64,000 bases of DNA from Rhodocollybia butyracea (lineage: Eukaryota > Basidiomycota > Agaricomycetes > Agaricales > Omphalotaceae), in NCBI GenBank assembly GCA_015501585.1, contig JADNRY010000070.1, positions 124,001 through 188,000 of the forward strand, in the 5' to 3' direction. The translations under genes were made by a program, and so were the position numbers. Shown here piece after piece: positions 22,907 to 33,551 of this stretch. Below the pieces are notes generated by a model. The model was not told the origin of the DNA. It was given only the letters and a program-made list of their open reading frames with translations, and made no database searches. The first letter of the stretch is position 1; each line of letters starts with the position of its first letter.

Positions 22907-25436
22907 TCAGATTAAATTTTCAATGGCCTGGGGTACGTTGTATGTATGCAGTACAAACGGCCTGGATCGATTGAATTGAACCCCATGGCTGTCCGGATTA
23001 TCCTGGCCTCTTTCAGGTTCCTTTGACACTTGGACTTGAATCACATCTGGTAATCCTAGTATGTTTCGGAATTGCTCAAGGTTTGCCCTTGCTCTTCTGC
23101 GCTCCTTCAAGTCTGACACTTCGAGTGGAATAACCCCATCTGGTGATCCTGGGATGCTTTGAAATTGCTCCTCTGCCACTTGATCTTGAATCACGCTGTC
23201 TGGCATGCCAAGATCCAGATAGGCAGTAGGAGGCTTGAGATTTAATACTTCTTTCATAACATCTATACAGCAAACATATCAGTGTTGGGGAGAGCAATTT
23301 GAACAGAATATAGCACCTATTATCTGAGCATCGTCAATTGCAGACGTCAAGTATATCTTGAGAGTGAGGCCACATCTATTGCGTGAAACATATTGGCCGA
23401 TGATATATTCAAGTGCTGCCTCAGAATCATTGCCCCCGTGATAATCAGGAAAGTGCTCTTCTGGTAAAGGCAAGCGGGATATTTTTTGGGAAAACAGATC
23501 ACTCTTGTTTAGAAAGAGCACCTAGTGACGAGCTTGAATGGACCAGCCTTTTGGTAAAGTAGCGAGAGTGTCTTACTATAGGCACACCAGTGAACCATTT
23601 CGAGTTTACTATTGACTCAAATAGCACCAAAGAATCCTGCATGCGATTCTGTTAAGTTTGTCAGGCCATGGTCAGTAAAATAAAATTCAATACCACAAAA
23701 TTAATTGCTCACTCCGACAGTAGGTTGTTCCAGTAACCCTTCATTGTATGCATCCAGGGACGCCACAAAGATCGCTAGTCCCGCATGCCTAAAACAATCC
23801 ATCCACAGCCACATTCTCCTCTCCCATCTCCGTCCACCAAAATCAAACAAAGTGAAGGGTTGACTTCCATCTATTACAAAGTTCACTGGATGGATTCCCT
23901 TAGTCATCGTATAACATCGAGATATATCTGCATCAGATGGTAGATAATCTTCTGCCAATACTCGAGGCAATGCATCCAAAAAGAACTCTGTGCCCCCGAG
24001 AATCTGATATCGGTTATGGAGAAGATACTGGCATCTGTCTTCAATCCATTCTAGAATATCTAGCGACGGTGCATTATACGCTCTCTATAATCACAATTTC
24101 AGTAACAATGTGAAGATTTGAGTAATAAACATAGCACACCCGTAGAAGCGCTTCTACGTCTTTGTAATCTTCTTGATTCCAAACTGATTGAGCACTAATA
24201 AGTCGCGAAAAAGCATCAAGGGTGCTCCGTATGACAGGTTCTATATATTTAGCGCGTTCAGTATCGGTGTAAGGACCGCGAACAGCTTTTAGAAACTGTT
24301 TGGCCATCGTGGTCTGCCAAACAAATTATTATTCTATCTTTGGAGAAATAGAACAAGAGATACCTTTCCCGAGTCGCCAGACCCTAGAAGAAGTATGTTC
24401 GGCTTCTTCAACTCCCTTCCCCGAAACACACTTTGTAATTGAGATATTTTAGAGTGTACGGAGCTCCCTGCTATGAGCTGCCGAGATGGGGATATTGCAA
24501 ACGCGGGACTCGACCCTCTTAGGAGTTTCTGAAGCTGCGCAACCGATGTAGTATCCTTCACAGGATCTAGATTTTCTATCAAAGCATGTAGCAAGAGACG
24601 AGCCGGAAGTAGGTGCATTGACCAGCGGTGTTTAGGCTTCAGAATGTTTGGATAGGTTTCAGTGATAAAGAGGGGGATGTTGAGTTCCATCAGTAATCTG
24701 GAAAATGCTGGATCTTTGCTAAAAGAACTTGTTAGTCCTAAATATAATAGGAATGCAATGCAAAGGTTGGATTTCCGAGTCGACATTGGACCTGGGGATG
24801 CGCTTGTCTTGTAAGGTGAGCATGCCTTGTAAGCATCTAATCCTGCATTGCAGTATCTTTTCAATTTTTCCCCGTTATCCCCAACGGAATTGAGCAAATC
24901 TGTAGTGCTATTTTACCTTTAAGTCAAGCTCTTACCTGAAGGGGGCTTGATTGACAACTTACCTTGGATTACGAAAACACAGTATCATTGCTTTCAGAAG
25001 ATCGTATGCCTCGTATATAGGCCAATTAGCAACAGCAATTGCGAGATCCTGGAAGTCCATTCCCCCAACTTTTCCCATAATCACTCGGAATGCTCGAGTT
25101 CGGATTGAGAGGCTGTATACAGGTCTGCTTCTCCCTGGTTAATTGCGGGTGACTTTGCTCCAGGACTCAAACGCACCGAGACAGTTCTAGTAAGTCACTG
25201 TAAAGAGACTGTACATCACTAGGATCTGCTGTAGCAGTAGTAGTGTTGGTTTGGTCAAGTGTAGCCTCAAGCTGACCCAGCCTCCGCCTTATGAGCAGAG
25301 CATCGATCCCATTCACAATAACAGTTCCTACTCGTTTTATAGCCTTTCCGGAAAGAAAACCTAGTCCAGTGATAGTAGAGGTGGGGGTGAAAGTCCTCGT
25401 GCTGGTAAAGACACTACAAGTCTTGAAGTCGCTCAT
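22907..25436 (-). CDS. Atypical heterotrimeric G-protein alpha subunit, copy 1
   Basis: Multi-exon gene from MSDFKTCSVFTS (25436) to the stop at 22907. After a roughly 250-residue N-terminal region comes the P-loop LLLGSGDSGKTTMAKQFLK, split by an intron after GDSGK. A helical-domain segment follows, then DADISRCYTMTKGIHPVNF (switch I, Arg and Thr kept) and FTLFDFGGRRWERRMWLWMD (switch II). The base-specificity motifs are FLNKSDLF and TSAID. The catalytic switch II Gln is replaced by Arg (GGRR for GGQR). The N-terminus lacks a myristoylation signal. The protein continues about 100 residues past the usual receptor-binding C-terminus, ending YNVPQAIENLI. In the family such proteins bind GTP at membranes; this one is predicted to hydrolyse it poorly. 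Confidence 0.8.
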
Positions 25437-25680
25437 TGCGTGTTGAAAGTTGTTTGAAAGCCCACGACTTGTTGAATATTGCCACAGCCTCTTTCTTTGT
25501 AGTTGTTGTGCGCTGAAAGCCCATCAACTTGGTAGATATAGGTACAGCTTGCAGCTGTCACTGGGCGTTGGTTCAACTTGGAGTTGAAAGCGTATCTGAG
25601 TTGAAAGCGTCCATTGACTTGGTACAGCTTTTTAAGCTGTGGGCCGCTGATCAATCAGGAGCTCTACAGTAAAGAGCGTA

Positions 25681-26249
25681 GCCTAGCTTCAGATGCGTTT
25701 CCCTTAACTTGTCGGCGCAAGCATCCTGAAATGATTGATGCTCAAAACTAACGAAACGCATCAGAGTACCTAGACTTACTGCATGGAAGCTTCATTGCTC
25801 CCTGTGTCTCCTCGGCCTAGCATCTGGTGGCTCGCCCATTTGTTCTGCGCATCACGTCTTGAGCCTTCAAAGCTTCAATTATGATTTCAACAAAACAAGT
25901 TGCACGACAACCTTACAATATTGTTCAAACGTTCCAAGTAAATAAATAAAGAAAGCTACATAATGTGCATAAGTTGTTATATCCAATTCGGGGAGTCAAA
26001 ACACCAGCTATCGCGCACGGATATCAACGACAGGGGAAATCGAACCCCACGCTCTATCATGTGTTTGATAGGTGATAATTATTAGTTACTAGGTACAGTC
26101 AGTTCTTCTTTGCAATTTAGTTACTGGATCACAACCTGAATCGCAAACAAAAGCGAATCACTTTTTGGAGGCGAATCACCCCGAACCGGTCCTGAATCAC
26201 ATACTTGCCGGTGAGTCGTATGTGCTGAGGCGATTATGATCCTCTGAAC
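25681..26249. other. Spacer with tRNA-Glu relics
   Basis: Region between the two duplication copies. Two tRNA-Glu-type fragments lie head to tail at 25982-26016 and 26027-26080. A direct-repeat junction of the tandem duplication must be near here. No protein gene seen. Confidence 0.45.
25982..26080 (-). pseudogene. Two adjacent tRNA-Glu-like fragments
   Basis: 25982-26016 read on the minus strand resembles the 3' half of the copy at 41810-41899 (GCGATAGCTGG... CCCGAATTGGA) with T-arm damage. 26027-26080 carries GTGGGGTTCGATTTCCCC with a degenerate anticodon arm. Neither can fold into a full cloverleaf. Confidence 0.5.
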
Positions 26250-27003
26250 CGCTCGAATTCGAGATTCCCCATTATTTTTTGGGTCTTCTAAGACGAGCCT
26301 AAAATACACCACAGTGGTATTTTTCCGCACAATCATCGTATGCTCGATGTATCGCAAAATGAGACAGTATACTGTGTAGAATGATGCTAAAGGGACCAAA
26401 ATTCTTTGACGAGAATGGAACAAGTTCTTTTTGTCTTCGTAAAGGCCCTGAAAAACCCTGAAACAGCCTGAAATCACTTCCTCGAGGGGCATGAGCGGGG
26501 CGTTTTCGTAATAGTACATGAGTAGAACGTTAAGACGTATAATCAAGGACAAAGATATTAAATATTTACCAGAAGTTCGGTGGGCAGGACATTCGGTGCG
26601 AATAAGCCTCCATACTACAGCTTCGGCGACGACGCTTGTTACACGGAGCGAGCGTAGACCAGATTTCAGATGAAGAATAAGGAGATATAAGTTGTAGAGG
26701 TCGGTGCGTCTTTGAAAGATTGTTTCCGCTCAGAGTCCTAGGAAAGATGCACAATGCGTATTCTAGCATCCACTTTCGTCTCGTTTGCCCCCACTATGCT
26801 TGTGCGTCCCTTCCATTGTGACTAAGTATATCGTCTGTTCTGTTGCTTCAATTTCTCCTGCCTTTGCCTCGTTGCAGTCGCGACTGCATTTCCACTATCA
26901 TCTGGTTTCGTTGACCTCGACATCCGATCTCGGGGCTCATGCAATCACACGTCTTGGAATATGCGGTGGTACACCTCCTGCACCACAAGACAGCGGGGCA
27001 GGC

Positions 27004-27564
27004 CTACAATGAGGTAACGAGAGCTTGATTTGGCCCGTAGGCGTTGCAAGTTGGAACAGGCGAATGAGCTAAAGGACTGGCGGGAGAGCCATATAATGAC
27101 ACCGACTTCAGTGATGGTCTTGAGTTTGATTTTATTGCGAAAATCCGATGAAAATCCTCGTTGGAGGCGACAGCGGAGGGTATAGCGATACCTTTTGGGG
27201 ATCCTTCTCGATGACTGGTTAGTTGGTTCCGATTATACTGTTGCCGACGTAGCGTTCGATGTGCATCGCAAGTATCGCATAGACGGTGGAAGACCTGGGT
27301 TCGGGCGGGTTTGGTAAGAGCTTTATTGACAACAGATAAAATCAATGTACCAACTCCTGTAGATGCTTCTCCTCCTCCGAGTCTGTACTCAGCATACTCG
27401 GCATGTACTTGCATTGCTACTTCGAGAACAGCCTTGTCAATTAACGGATGCGCCTTGTCCCAGCTACCAAAATTTCCGGTTGAAAGATTGAATAGGTGAT
27501 GCTTTCTTAAGATTTCTCCATGTGGGCGTGAGCTATAGGATGAGCCGATGGTATTTGAGGGCAT
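27004..27564 (-). CDS. Hypothetical protein in unit X
   Basis: 186 codons from MPSNTIGSSYSSRPHGEI to a stop at 27004. No domain recognised. The frame is open only in this copy of unit X. Composition is ordinary, with a Gly-rich LGGGEASTGVGT stretch near residue 62. It may be a decayed exon of a longer gene; further minus-strand frames at 26121-26552 and 26566-26769 could not be joined to it with confidence. Confidence 0.3.
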   Translation of the reverse strand: MPSNTIGSSYSSRPHGEILRKHHLFNLSTGNFGSWDKAHPLIDKAVLEVAMQVHAEYAEYRLGGGEASTGVGTLILSVVNKALTKPARTQVFHRLCDTCDAHRTLRRQQYNRNQLTSHREGSPKGIAIPSAVASNEDFHRIFAIKSNSRPSLKSVSLYGSPASPLAHSPVPTCNAYGPNQALVTSL

Positions 27565-28302
27565 AATTGACGAGTTTAGTTTGGATTCAAGTTATATATA
27601 TCAAGTTGGAGTTATCACAGGATATCACAGGCAGGAGTTGTCAAAATGACGCTCACTTCTCATTCAAATTGTGCGGAGACGAGCGAGGCTTTTGGGCCTC
27701 CGGTTCCATTTAGAGCATTATGACGGTGAAGAAGTACGGTGATCCTGAGAGACGTCGACCGTGATAGGAGGATATTGTCAGAAGGGAAGTAACCAAGAAG
27801 TGACTAAAAGCAAGCGCAAGCACACTGGCGCCCACAGTATGCAGTAGGCGCTCGTCGACCTTGAAGCTTGAAGTTAAACGTTTAAACACGCATCTTGTAT
27901 TGCGGGTGCACTTGGTCCTAAATTTGTCGATCTTTACATATTAGCCCTTAGTCCTTAAGGGTAGTCTTCAAAACAGCAAGTTTACCAAGCTCTTAACAGC
28001 TCTTAACGGAGCTCGGAGTGAGTAAAAACTTGAAGTCAATTGAAGTCCGCTCAGAGCCAAATTGCTTCCCACCACTTGGAACACTCCAGCTCTATGATTT
28101 ATTGTATGTATCTCTATGAAAATCATTGAGAACCTCTCAATCGTTCTTTTCTTTTTCTGAATTACAAGCTCAGCGCTAGCGGGCAACGTGCTCGATTTAC
28201 TTGTCTTCGGTAATCCTGCCCACATTGCGACAGTTTGCATTTATGTATAGTAGGTAGGTTTTTAAGAACCAAAAAATGTTATCAAGCCCTCTGCTACTTA
28301 GT
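27565..28302. other. Unit X remainder, no gene seen
   Basis: Includes the sequence upstream of the 186-codon frame and the 3' flank of F-box copy B, homologous to 18300-18760. No repeat end or RNA was recognised. Confidence 0.4.
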
Positions 28303-28771
28303 CTAGAGATCATTGAAAATACTAGGCAATATAGGCAATACTGTAACCTCCAAGCCTGCTAAACCGGAAATAATTGCCATCTGCTCATGATCCAACTTCG
28401 ATCCCTGATCAAAAGTCACCTTTTGCAGACAAGTCAGCCCATTGTGTTTGGATTCATCTGCCTCAGCCCACCATCGTGAACATATCATATCACACAGGAG
28501 CTCACGCTCCCAATAGTGATCACACATCTTCTGGTCGAATTCACACCAGAATTTTTGTCCATCTCTGTCATAAAACCCCAAAACCTCCAGGTGCGTAAGG
28601 TGAGGAAGCAGAGCTACTTGGGGCTCTGTAGGATTGTTGGTAGACTGGGAACCTTCTGGAGTTAAACATTGAATGAGGGATTCCTTGCTCCAGATGTTCA
28701 CCATACGGAACAATTTGATGGAAGGAAAGGCAGACAGGAGCCTTCTAACGGTCTCCTCATCTATCCCTCTT

Positions 28772-30105
28772 ACTTGCAAGTGTGGGCCATCGCACAAGCG
28801 CGTGGCAGGTATGAGTCCTGGAAGAGACTAGGTATGAAATGCAGATGACACTCTGCAGTACATCACAGCAGAAGGTAAATACATGCCTGGGCCCAATAAC
28901 ATATTAACATTTCTGATACTTGTATTATCCAATACACTCTCCTGAGCAAGAACAAACAGTGCGATGGAAGCTGGCGACTGCTCTGGTTGAAAAGATATTG
29001 ACCCGCTGGAATATAAGCGAAGGCAACACAGCAGCAAATGTCCAGCAAACCGTAAGCATGGAAAGGAGCTCTTTTCGGTTGGAAAGACGCTGAAGTTTGA
29101 GGGCGCTGCTATCATTCAATGGAACACAAGTGATGTCAAATGAAGGATCAATGTAGAAAGCAACATAAATTCGCAAAATTTTGGTGGTGAGCTCGGTAGG
29201 CACTATGAAAGAAAAATCAGTGCAAGGAATGCAAGGGATACCCGAATACACTCACAAGAAGTAAAGGAAGGCATTTTGTCCGAGGTTAGAAAGGGCAGTA
29301 AATATCAAAGTTGTCAATGGAACCATTAAATACACCGAAAGAGGCAGTGCATGCACTTCAACTGCCGCCGATGAAAAGTAAAAACCCGAGGAAGTAAAGT
29401 GCAGGGGTACTGTAAAGCCCCTGGGCTGTGAGGCAAAGGGGCTGAGAGCGGGCTAGCTGATATAGCAAGATAAGAGCGGGTAAGGCTGAAAGCTTAGCTG
29501 ATAGCAGCTAAAAGAGTCCTTAAATCCCACCAAGTGCACACAACCCAATTCTATTGAGAGTACACACGAAGTGGCAGGAAGGAAAGGAACTCAAGATTAC
29601 ATAATAAGCGCTATTGATAATAACCAAAGCGGCGCCAATTCCGTAGCCGTTACAGGTACAAAACAGGAAGTAATGAGATATATAAACGCCGTGTGGCAAA
29701 AAAGAATCCACTGCACTGAGAATTTGCATGTGCATGTAAGAGACAGAACTGCAGTGGCATTTAATGCAGGAAAAAATGTCAAGAGGATGGTTTGGTATCA
29801 GTCAGATGCATCAATGCGCTGGGTAAATGTGGTTGCACTGCCGCGCAGTAAGCGGTAGGACGCGAATAAAGAGAGTAAGTGGCGCAACAAGGAATAACAG
29901 GCAACTGGGAGCTGCGAAAAGTGTAGTGAGAAGCGTTGAACTTGTTGTTGAGCGCTGAAGGTAAATTCACAAAATCACATGACAGGCGCTTTGACATCCC
30001 AAATAAGGCGAAACGATTCTGCTTAGCTTAATTTGGACCAATTGGGACGAAATTCCCACGCGAAACCGGCCTTAAGGACGAGCCTTCATTACATTCAGGA
30101 CTTGT
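28772..30105. mobile_element. Unclassified 1.3-kb insertion in F-box copy B
   Basis: F-box homology stops at CTATCCCTCTTA and resumes at TCTCCCTTATTGTC. Possible boundaries are TTAC at the left and GTAA at the right, with a 2-bp TA target duplication as one reading; terminal inverted repeats are weak. The right end (30060-30105) recurs inverted at 20645. Inside are a plus-strand frame at 29571-29858 (95 codons) and minus frames at 28828-29251 with no recognised family, so it may be a non-autonomous DNA element. Confidence 0.5.
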
Positions 30106-30442
30106 AATCTCCCTTATTGTCAAAGAGGACAAAGTTGAAGAAGAGTGGCTGTGTTGAAAATCAATCACCTCTTCACAAAGATGGCAAAGAGGATGGGCAT
30201 CAAAAGGCCATGAGAGCGACAACTCTACAAGGAAAGGCGCAGAGATGTGGCATAAAGGACCCATGTTATCTCCACCACTTCTGATGTCCAGTGATCGAAG
30301 TAACGGTAGGAGAATGGGCGAGGTAGAGCTAAATTCCAGTCCGCGCAGCACCTGAAGTTTGAGCACAACAACATGGCTGCACCGTGGTAGAAGGTCAACA
30401 ATGAGATCTGGCGTCTTCAATTGATGATTGGCATGATCTATC

Positions 30443-30447
30443 TTCAG
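30443..30447. repeat. Target-site duplication TTCAG, left
   Basis: TTCAG immediately before the left LTR is repeated at 33805-33809 immediately after the right LTR. The 5-bp length fits LTR retrotransposon integrase. The rejoined site restores the F-box homology. Confidence 0.9.
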
Positions 30448-30700
30448 TGTAACGCCTCCGCCTCTCCATAATCACCACTGACCGTATCCGGCGATACGGT
30501 CATCCTAGACGCCGCCGATAGACCAAACGGTCTATCTTATCATTCTATTTATTATTAATTATATAATAAATCCGTTACTATAAGTATCGTACGATTACTT
30601 AAGAGTCTAGTTAGTCTTTTACACCGTCGTACACACAATAGTATCCTATTTGTCGTGTTCACCGGTGTTCCTAAGGACTTTGCCCATAGGGCGCTTTATA
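30448..30700 (+). repeat. Left LTR, 253 bp
   Basis: Begins TGTAACGCC and ends GCGCTTTATA; same length and sequence as 33552-33804. It holds three strong hairpins: 30479-30502 (9-bp stem), 30517-30536 (8 bp) and 30547-30571 (8 bp, AT-rich). A TATA-like CTATAAGTA near 30575-30585 could place transcription start about 50 bp downstream near 30630. Confidence 0.93.
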
Positions 30701-30720
30701 CTTTTTTGAACATCAAAAAA

Positions 30721-30732
30721 TACTATTGTGTG
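30721..30732 (+). promoter_or_regulatory. Possible self-priming primer-binding segment
   Basis: TACTATTGTGTG is the exact complement of CACACAATAGTA inside the LTR (30632-30643). In Tf1/sushi-type retrotransposons the 5' end of the mRNA folds back on a segment like this and primes reverse transcription. Here it starts 20 nt after the LTR, further than usual, so the role is uncertain. I saw no match to a tRNA 3' end directly after the LTR. Confidence 0.4.
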
Positions 30733-30868
30733 AATAACACAAAGCTATTAGTTTAACAAGCTAAAAACAGTTATACTACCAAGTATAACAATCACTATTC
30801 CAATTCGCTTCAACAAGCTATACAAATCCGCTCCATTTTTCCTTATCGCTATATCATTTGCTGTCCCC

Positions 30869-33211
30869 ATGACCTCTCGAAATCAATCAGAGAAGTCATA
30901 TCAGAGTGTGCGCAATCGCGCACATTCCATTCGTGGTGACGTGTCACCACACTCAATCTATTCAGTAGCATCAGCGACTCATTCCGTAGGTGCGTCTGAA
31001 GGACGGCACTACAGGCAGGACAAGAGTCCACCTAATGAACAGTCTATGACTATTCATAAGAAACGGCAAACCCGAGAGGGTTTAAGTGAGATTTCTTCTG
31101 CGCTACGAGATGTAGCGGCATCACTCGACAAGAGTACGCAAGTACTCAATCGTATTCTCAATATAACTGAGAAATGGGATGCATCTAGCATCCGATCTAA
31201 TGAAGAAAGATCTTCTTCATCGAGAAACAGCAATAGAATCACTATTACTGCACCCACACCGAGACGGCCTGCCGTCACACCGCCGGTATTGCACAATGCA
31301 GCACCATCTGTTCCTACCGAGGCAAACAACTTGGTACGCCAATGGCGTGAGACTGTGCCCAAGGCACCGTCAGTCCAAGAATCACTGTTGGACGAACAGT
31401 ATTCACAAGGGATGACCAAGTCACCCCGTCATGTTCCTGTATTCCGACAGGAATACGCACCAGTGTCAGTAACTATACCGACACCCATCTACACATCCCG
31501 CATGAGACAGAGTCCCAATGCGGAGGCAGCGTCTCTGACACTGCGAGGTCCCAGGCCATTACCGGTGACCAAATCTTGCTCACCACAAAGCGCGGTGAAC
31601 ATTAAAAGTGAACCGAAGTTACCTCGTAACTTCAATCAGGTAGTAGCGATACCACCACAGGAAAGTACAATGTACTTCCCTACTGCAAGGGCGCCAATGG
31701 TACCCAATATTATTACACCTCCAGTAGTTGTACCAAACACTACTGGAAATCATTCCAGTATGGGACCGCAACACGGTACCCTCCCGGTAGTTCCTACTAC
31801 CATATCCATCGCCCCGGCGACACAAAGTGTTGCCCCTCCGGTAGTACACACTACCGTAAGACTGCCCAAATTGCCGCCCAGCAATGCGCCAGAGCCAAGT
31901 TCAATGCCAGTACCAATGGTATTGGCCGAGTTGCAACCACAGCCGCTTCCGTTGGGAGTAGCTAAAGATTGGATGAGTCGCATAGCGATTCAACGCCAAC
32001 ATAACACCAGTCTCCGAGATTTCGGATTCGCGCCATCTGGGCTTCCTGACCAAATGGTGGGATATAATGTCGACGGAATACCCGTTGATAAATTGACTAC
32101 TCCCAGAGAAATCTGGGATCGATTTTACATTCCACCCGCTGAGTCCTTTCCAGGACCAAGCAATAATGCCGGAGCAAAAGCGCCTAGCAAAAAATCCCGT
32201 GAAGGGGGGAGGAAGCACAAGAGTGCTAAATCCAAAGGCCGCAAACGCAGGCCATGGTCGGATGAATCATCTGACTCTAGTGATACCGAGTCAAATACTG
32301 ACTCTTTGTCTGATGCCTCTTGGCTAGACAAATTTGCTACCCGTAAGGGTAAAATTACTCCTAATGAGCGCCGTAAAATACTGCGTTCACTTGCATCTAA
32401 GATGCGAGAAACAACAGGTGACGACGAACGTCGTTCCCGATGGAAACACAAGGTACACAAAGTGTACCGTAAACAAATTCGAGATAAGGTAGGGAACCCT
32501 ATCCCTCCCATTGAGAGCCGTAAAGCTCTTAAAGTTCCATCTCCGGAGGTCTATGACGGATCTCCGGATGTCGATGTCTTCGAGCGGTGGCTAATGTCAC
32601 TTCTCCAATGGATGGTAGTCAACCGCATGTGCGGTGACGATTACGATGCTACACGGACTGCTGTGCTTGGCATGTTTCTAAAGGGCAAAGCCCTTGACTG
32701 GTATAACGACGAAGTCGCTGGTATACACCGCACTGTCCTTAAGTGGACATTTGAAGGCGCCATCCTTGGTGTCTTTGATCGTTGCATCCAAGCAACGACC
32801 ATTCATCAAGCTGCACGGCAGTTTGACCTTATTGAGTATTCACCCGATACGGGTGTGAGGGATTATTATTCCTCACTTACACGATGGGCATCACGGATGC
32901 TCCAAACACCGGATGATGCAACAATGCGGAAACGGTTCATTGAGGGATTACCCTTCAATATTATCAGGCAACTCACGAACGAGGGGATCGTTCCGGAGTA
33001 TGCCAAATTAGAAGTGATGGTCAGAGCCGTCACACGCATTGAGGACCACACAGCCCTCACTAAATATTATGTCTCTTCTAGGAATAGAGACGATAAACTT
33101 GAATCATCAGAACACCCCGATGAGTCGGACACCGAGAACATTAAAAATGTTCTTGAGCCAATCGAGGAGGACACCTCCTTAAGTATTGGAAAGGATAAAC
33201 CTTCCGAATGA
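30869..33211 (+). CDS. Gag-like protein of the LTR element
   Basis: 780 codons from MTSRNQSEKSYQSVRNRAHS to GKDKPSE. Residues 1-200 are Ser/Arg-rich, 200-400 Pro-rich, and about 430-490 strongly basic then acidic (KSKGRKRRPWSDESSDSSD). A retrotransposon gag/capsid-like domain follows at about 560-740: VFERWLMSLLQWMV, GMFLKGKALDWYNDEV, FDRCIQATTIHQAARQFD, YYSSLTRWASRML and RKRFIEGLP. There is no CCHC zinc knuckle. Gag forms the particle in which the element RNA is packaged. The frame is intact, consistent with recent activity. The coding DNA is itself saturated with hairpins, which also creates several antisense open frames that are not separate genes. Confidence 0.88.
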   Translation: MTSRNQSEKSYQSVRNRAHSIRGDVSPHSIYSVASATHSVGASEGRHYRQDKSPPNEQSMTIHKKRQTREGLSEISSALRDVAASLDKSTQVLNRILNITEKWDASSIRSNEERSSSSRNSNRITITAPTPRRPAVTPPVLHNAAPSVPTEANNLVRQWRETVPKAPSVQESLLDEQYSQGMTKSPRHVPVFRQEYAPVSVTIPTPIYTSRMRQSPNAEAASLTLRGPRPLPVTKSCSPQSAVNIKSEPKLPRNFNQVVAIPPQESTMYFPTARAPMVPNIITPPVVVPNTTGNHSSMGPQHGTLPVVPTTISIAPATQSVAPPVVHTTVRLPKLPPSNAPEPSSMPVPMVLAELQPQPLPLGVAKDWMSRIAIQRQHNTSLRDFGFAPSGLPDQMVGYNVDGIPVDKLTTPREIWDRFYIPPAESFPGPSNNAGAKAPSKKSREGGRKHKSAKSKGRKRRPWSDESSDSSDTESNTDSLSDASWLDKFATRKGKITPNERRKILRSLASKMRETTGDDERRSRWKHKVHKVYRKQIRDKVGNPIPPIESRKALKVPSPEVYDGSPDVDVFERWLMSLLQWMVVNRMCGDDYDATRTAVLGMFLKGKALDWYNDEVAGIHRTVLKWTFEGAILGVFDRCIQATTIHQAARQFDLIEYSPDTGVRDYYSSLTRWASRMLQTPDDATMRKRFIEGLPFNIIRQLTNEGIVPEYAKLEVMVRAVTRIEDHTALTKYYVSSRNRDDKLESSEHPDESDTENIKNVLEPIEEDTSLSIGKDKPSE

Positions 33212-33540
33212 TTTATTGGTTTATTCCGATGCCCAGGTAATATGCCTTACCTGGGCATAACTACATATCCTCAGCCTGGATTCTCACTGAGAATCCTCAT
33301 TAAGCAATACTCGGAAACTTCCGAGTCTGCGCGTTGAACATTCGGACATTTCCGAATCAAATCATGCTCTAGTGGTACGCCCCACTATTGTTTGATTCGG
33401 ACAAGTCCGAAAATCTGATGCGCCGCATCAATTAATCCCGTACTTGATACGGGATCATTCTATGTTAAACCAAATTAAAAATGGTTTGGATGGTGATGAT
33501 GTCATTACCATTTTCGATTCACATCCCTGATGTTAATCTG
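33212..33540 (+). other. Hairpin cluster in the 3' untranslated part of the LTR element
   Basis: At least eight perfect stem-loops in 330 bp: 33229-33258 (12-bp stem), 33278-33296 (8), 33309-33326 (7), 33340-33357 (7), 33396-33411 (6), 33416-33430 (7), 33435-33455 (8) and 33467-33487 (6). Loops are 1-9 nt. Four of them share the core TTCGGA or TCCGAA. Confidence 0.9.
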
Positions 33541-33551
33541 GTGGGGGAGGG
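33541..33551 (+). promoter_or_regulatory. Polypurine tract before the right LTR
   Basis: GTGGGGGAGGG ends at the base before the right LTR, the expected position of the plus-strand primer in LTR retrotransposons. Confidence 0.75.

Larger units (their letters stand above)
17220..25680. repeat. Tandem segmental duplication, copy 1 (unit X + F-box + G-alpha)
   Basis: Colinear with 26250-40400. Matching blocks are the GAATTCGAGATTCC start, a GCTTCGGCGACGACGCTTGTTACACGG-type segment (17500 and 26620), the F-box pseudogene with its 5' flank (18740-20465 and 28300-35640) and the G-alpha gene with its flanks (22560-25680 and 37150-40400). This copy has no large insertions and so shows the empty sites of the transposons in copy 2. 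Confidence 0.8.

Noticed and set aside
31054..32511. Antisense frames of 76-128 codons inside the LTR element
   Set aside because: They mirror the sense gag frame because the DNA is full of inverted repeats; no independent support.
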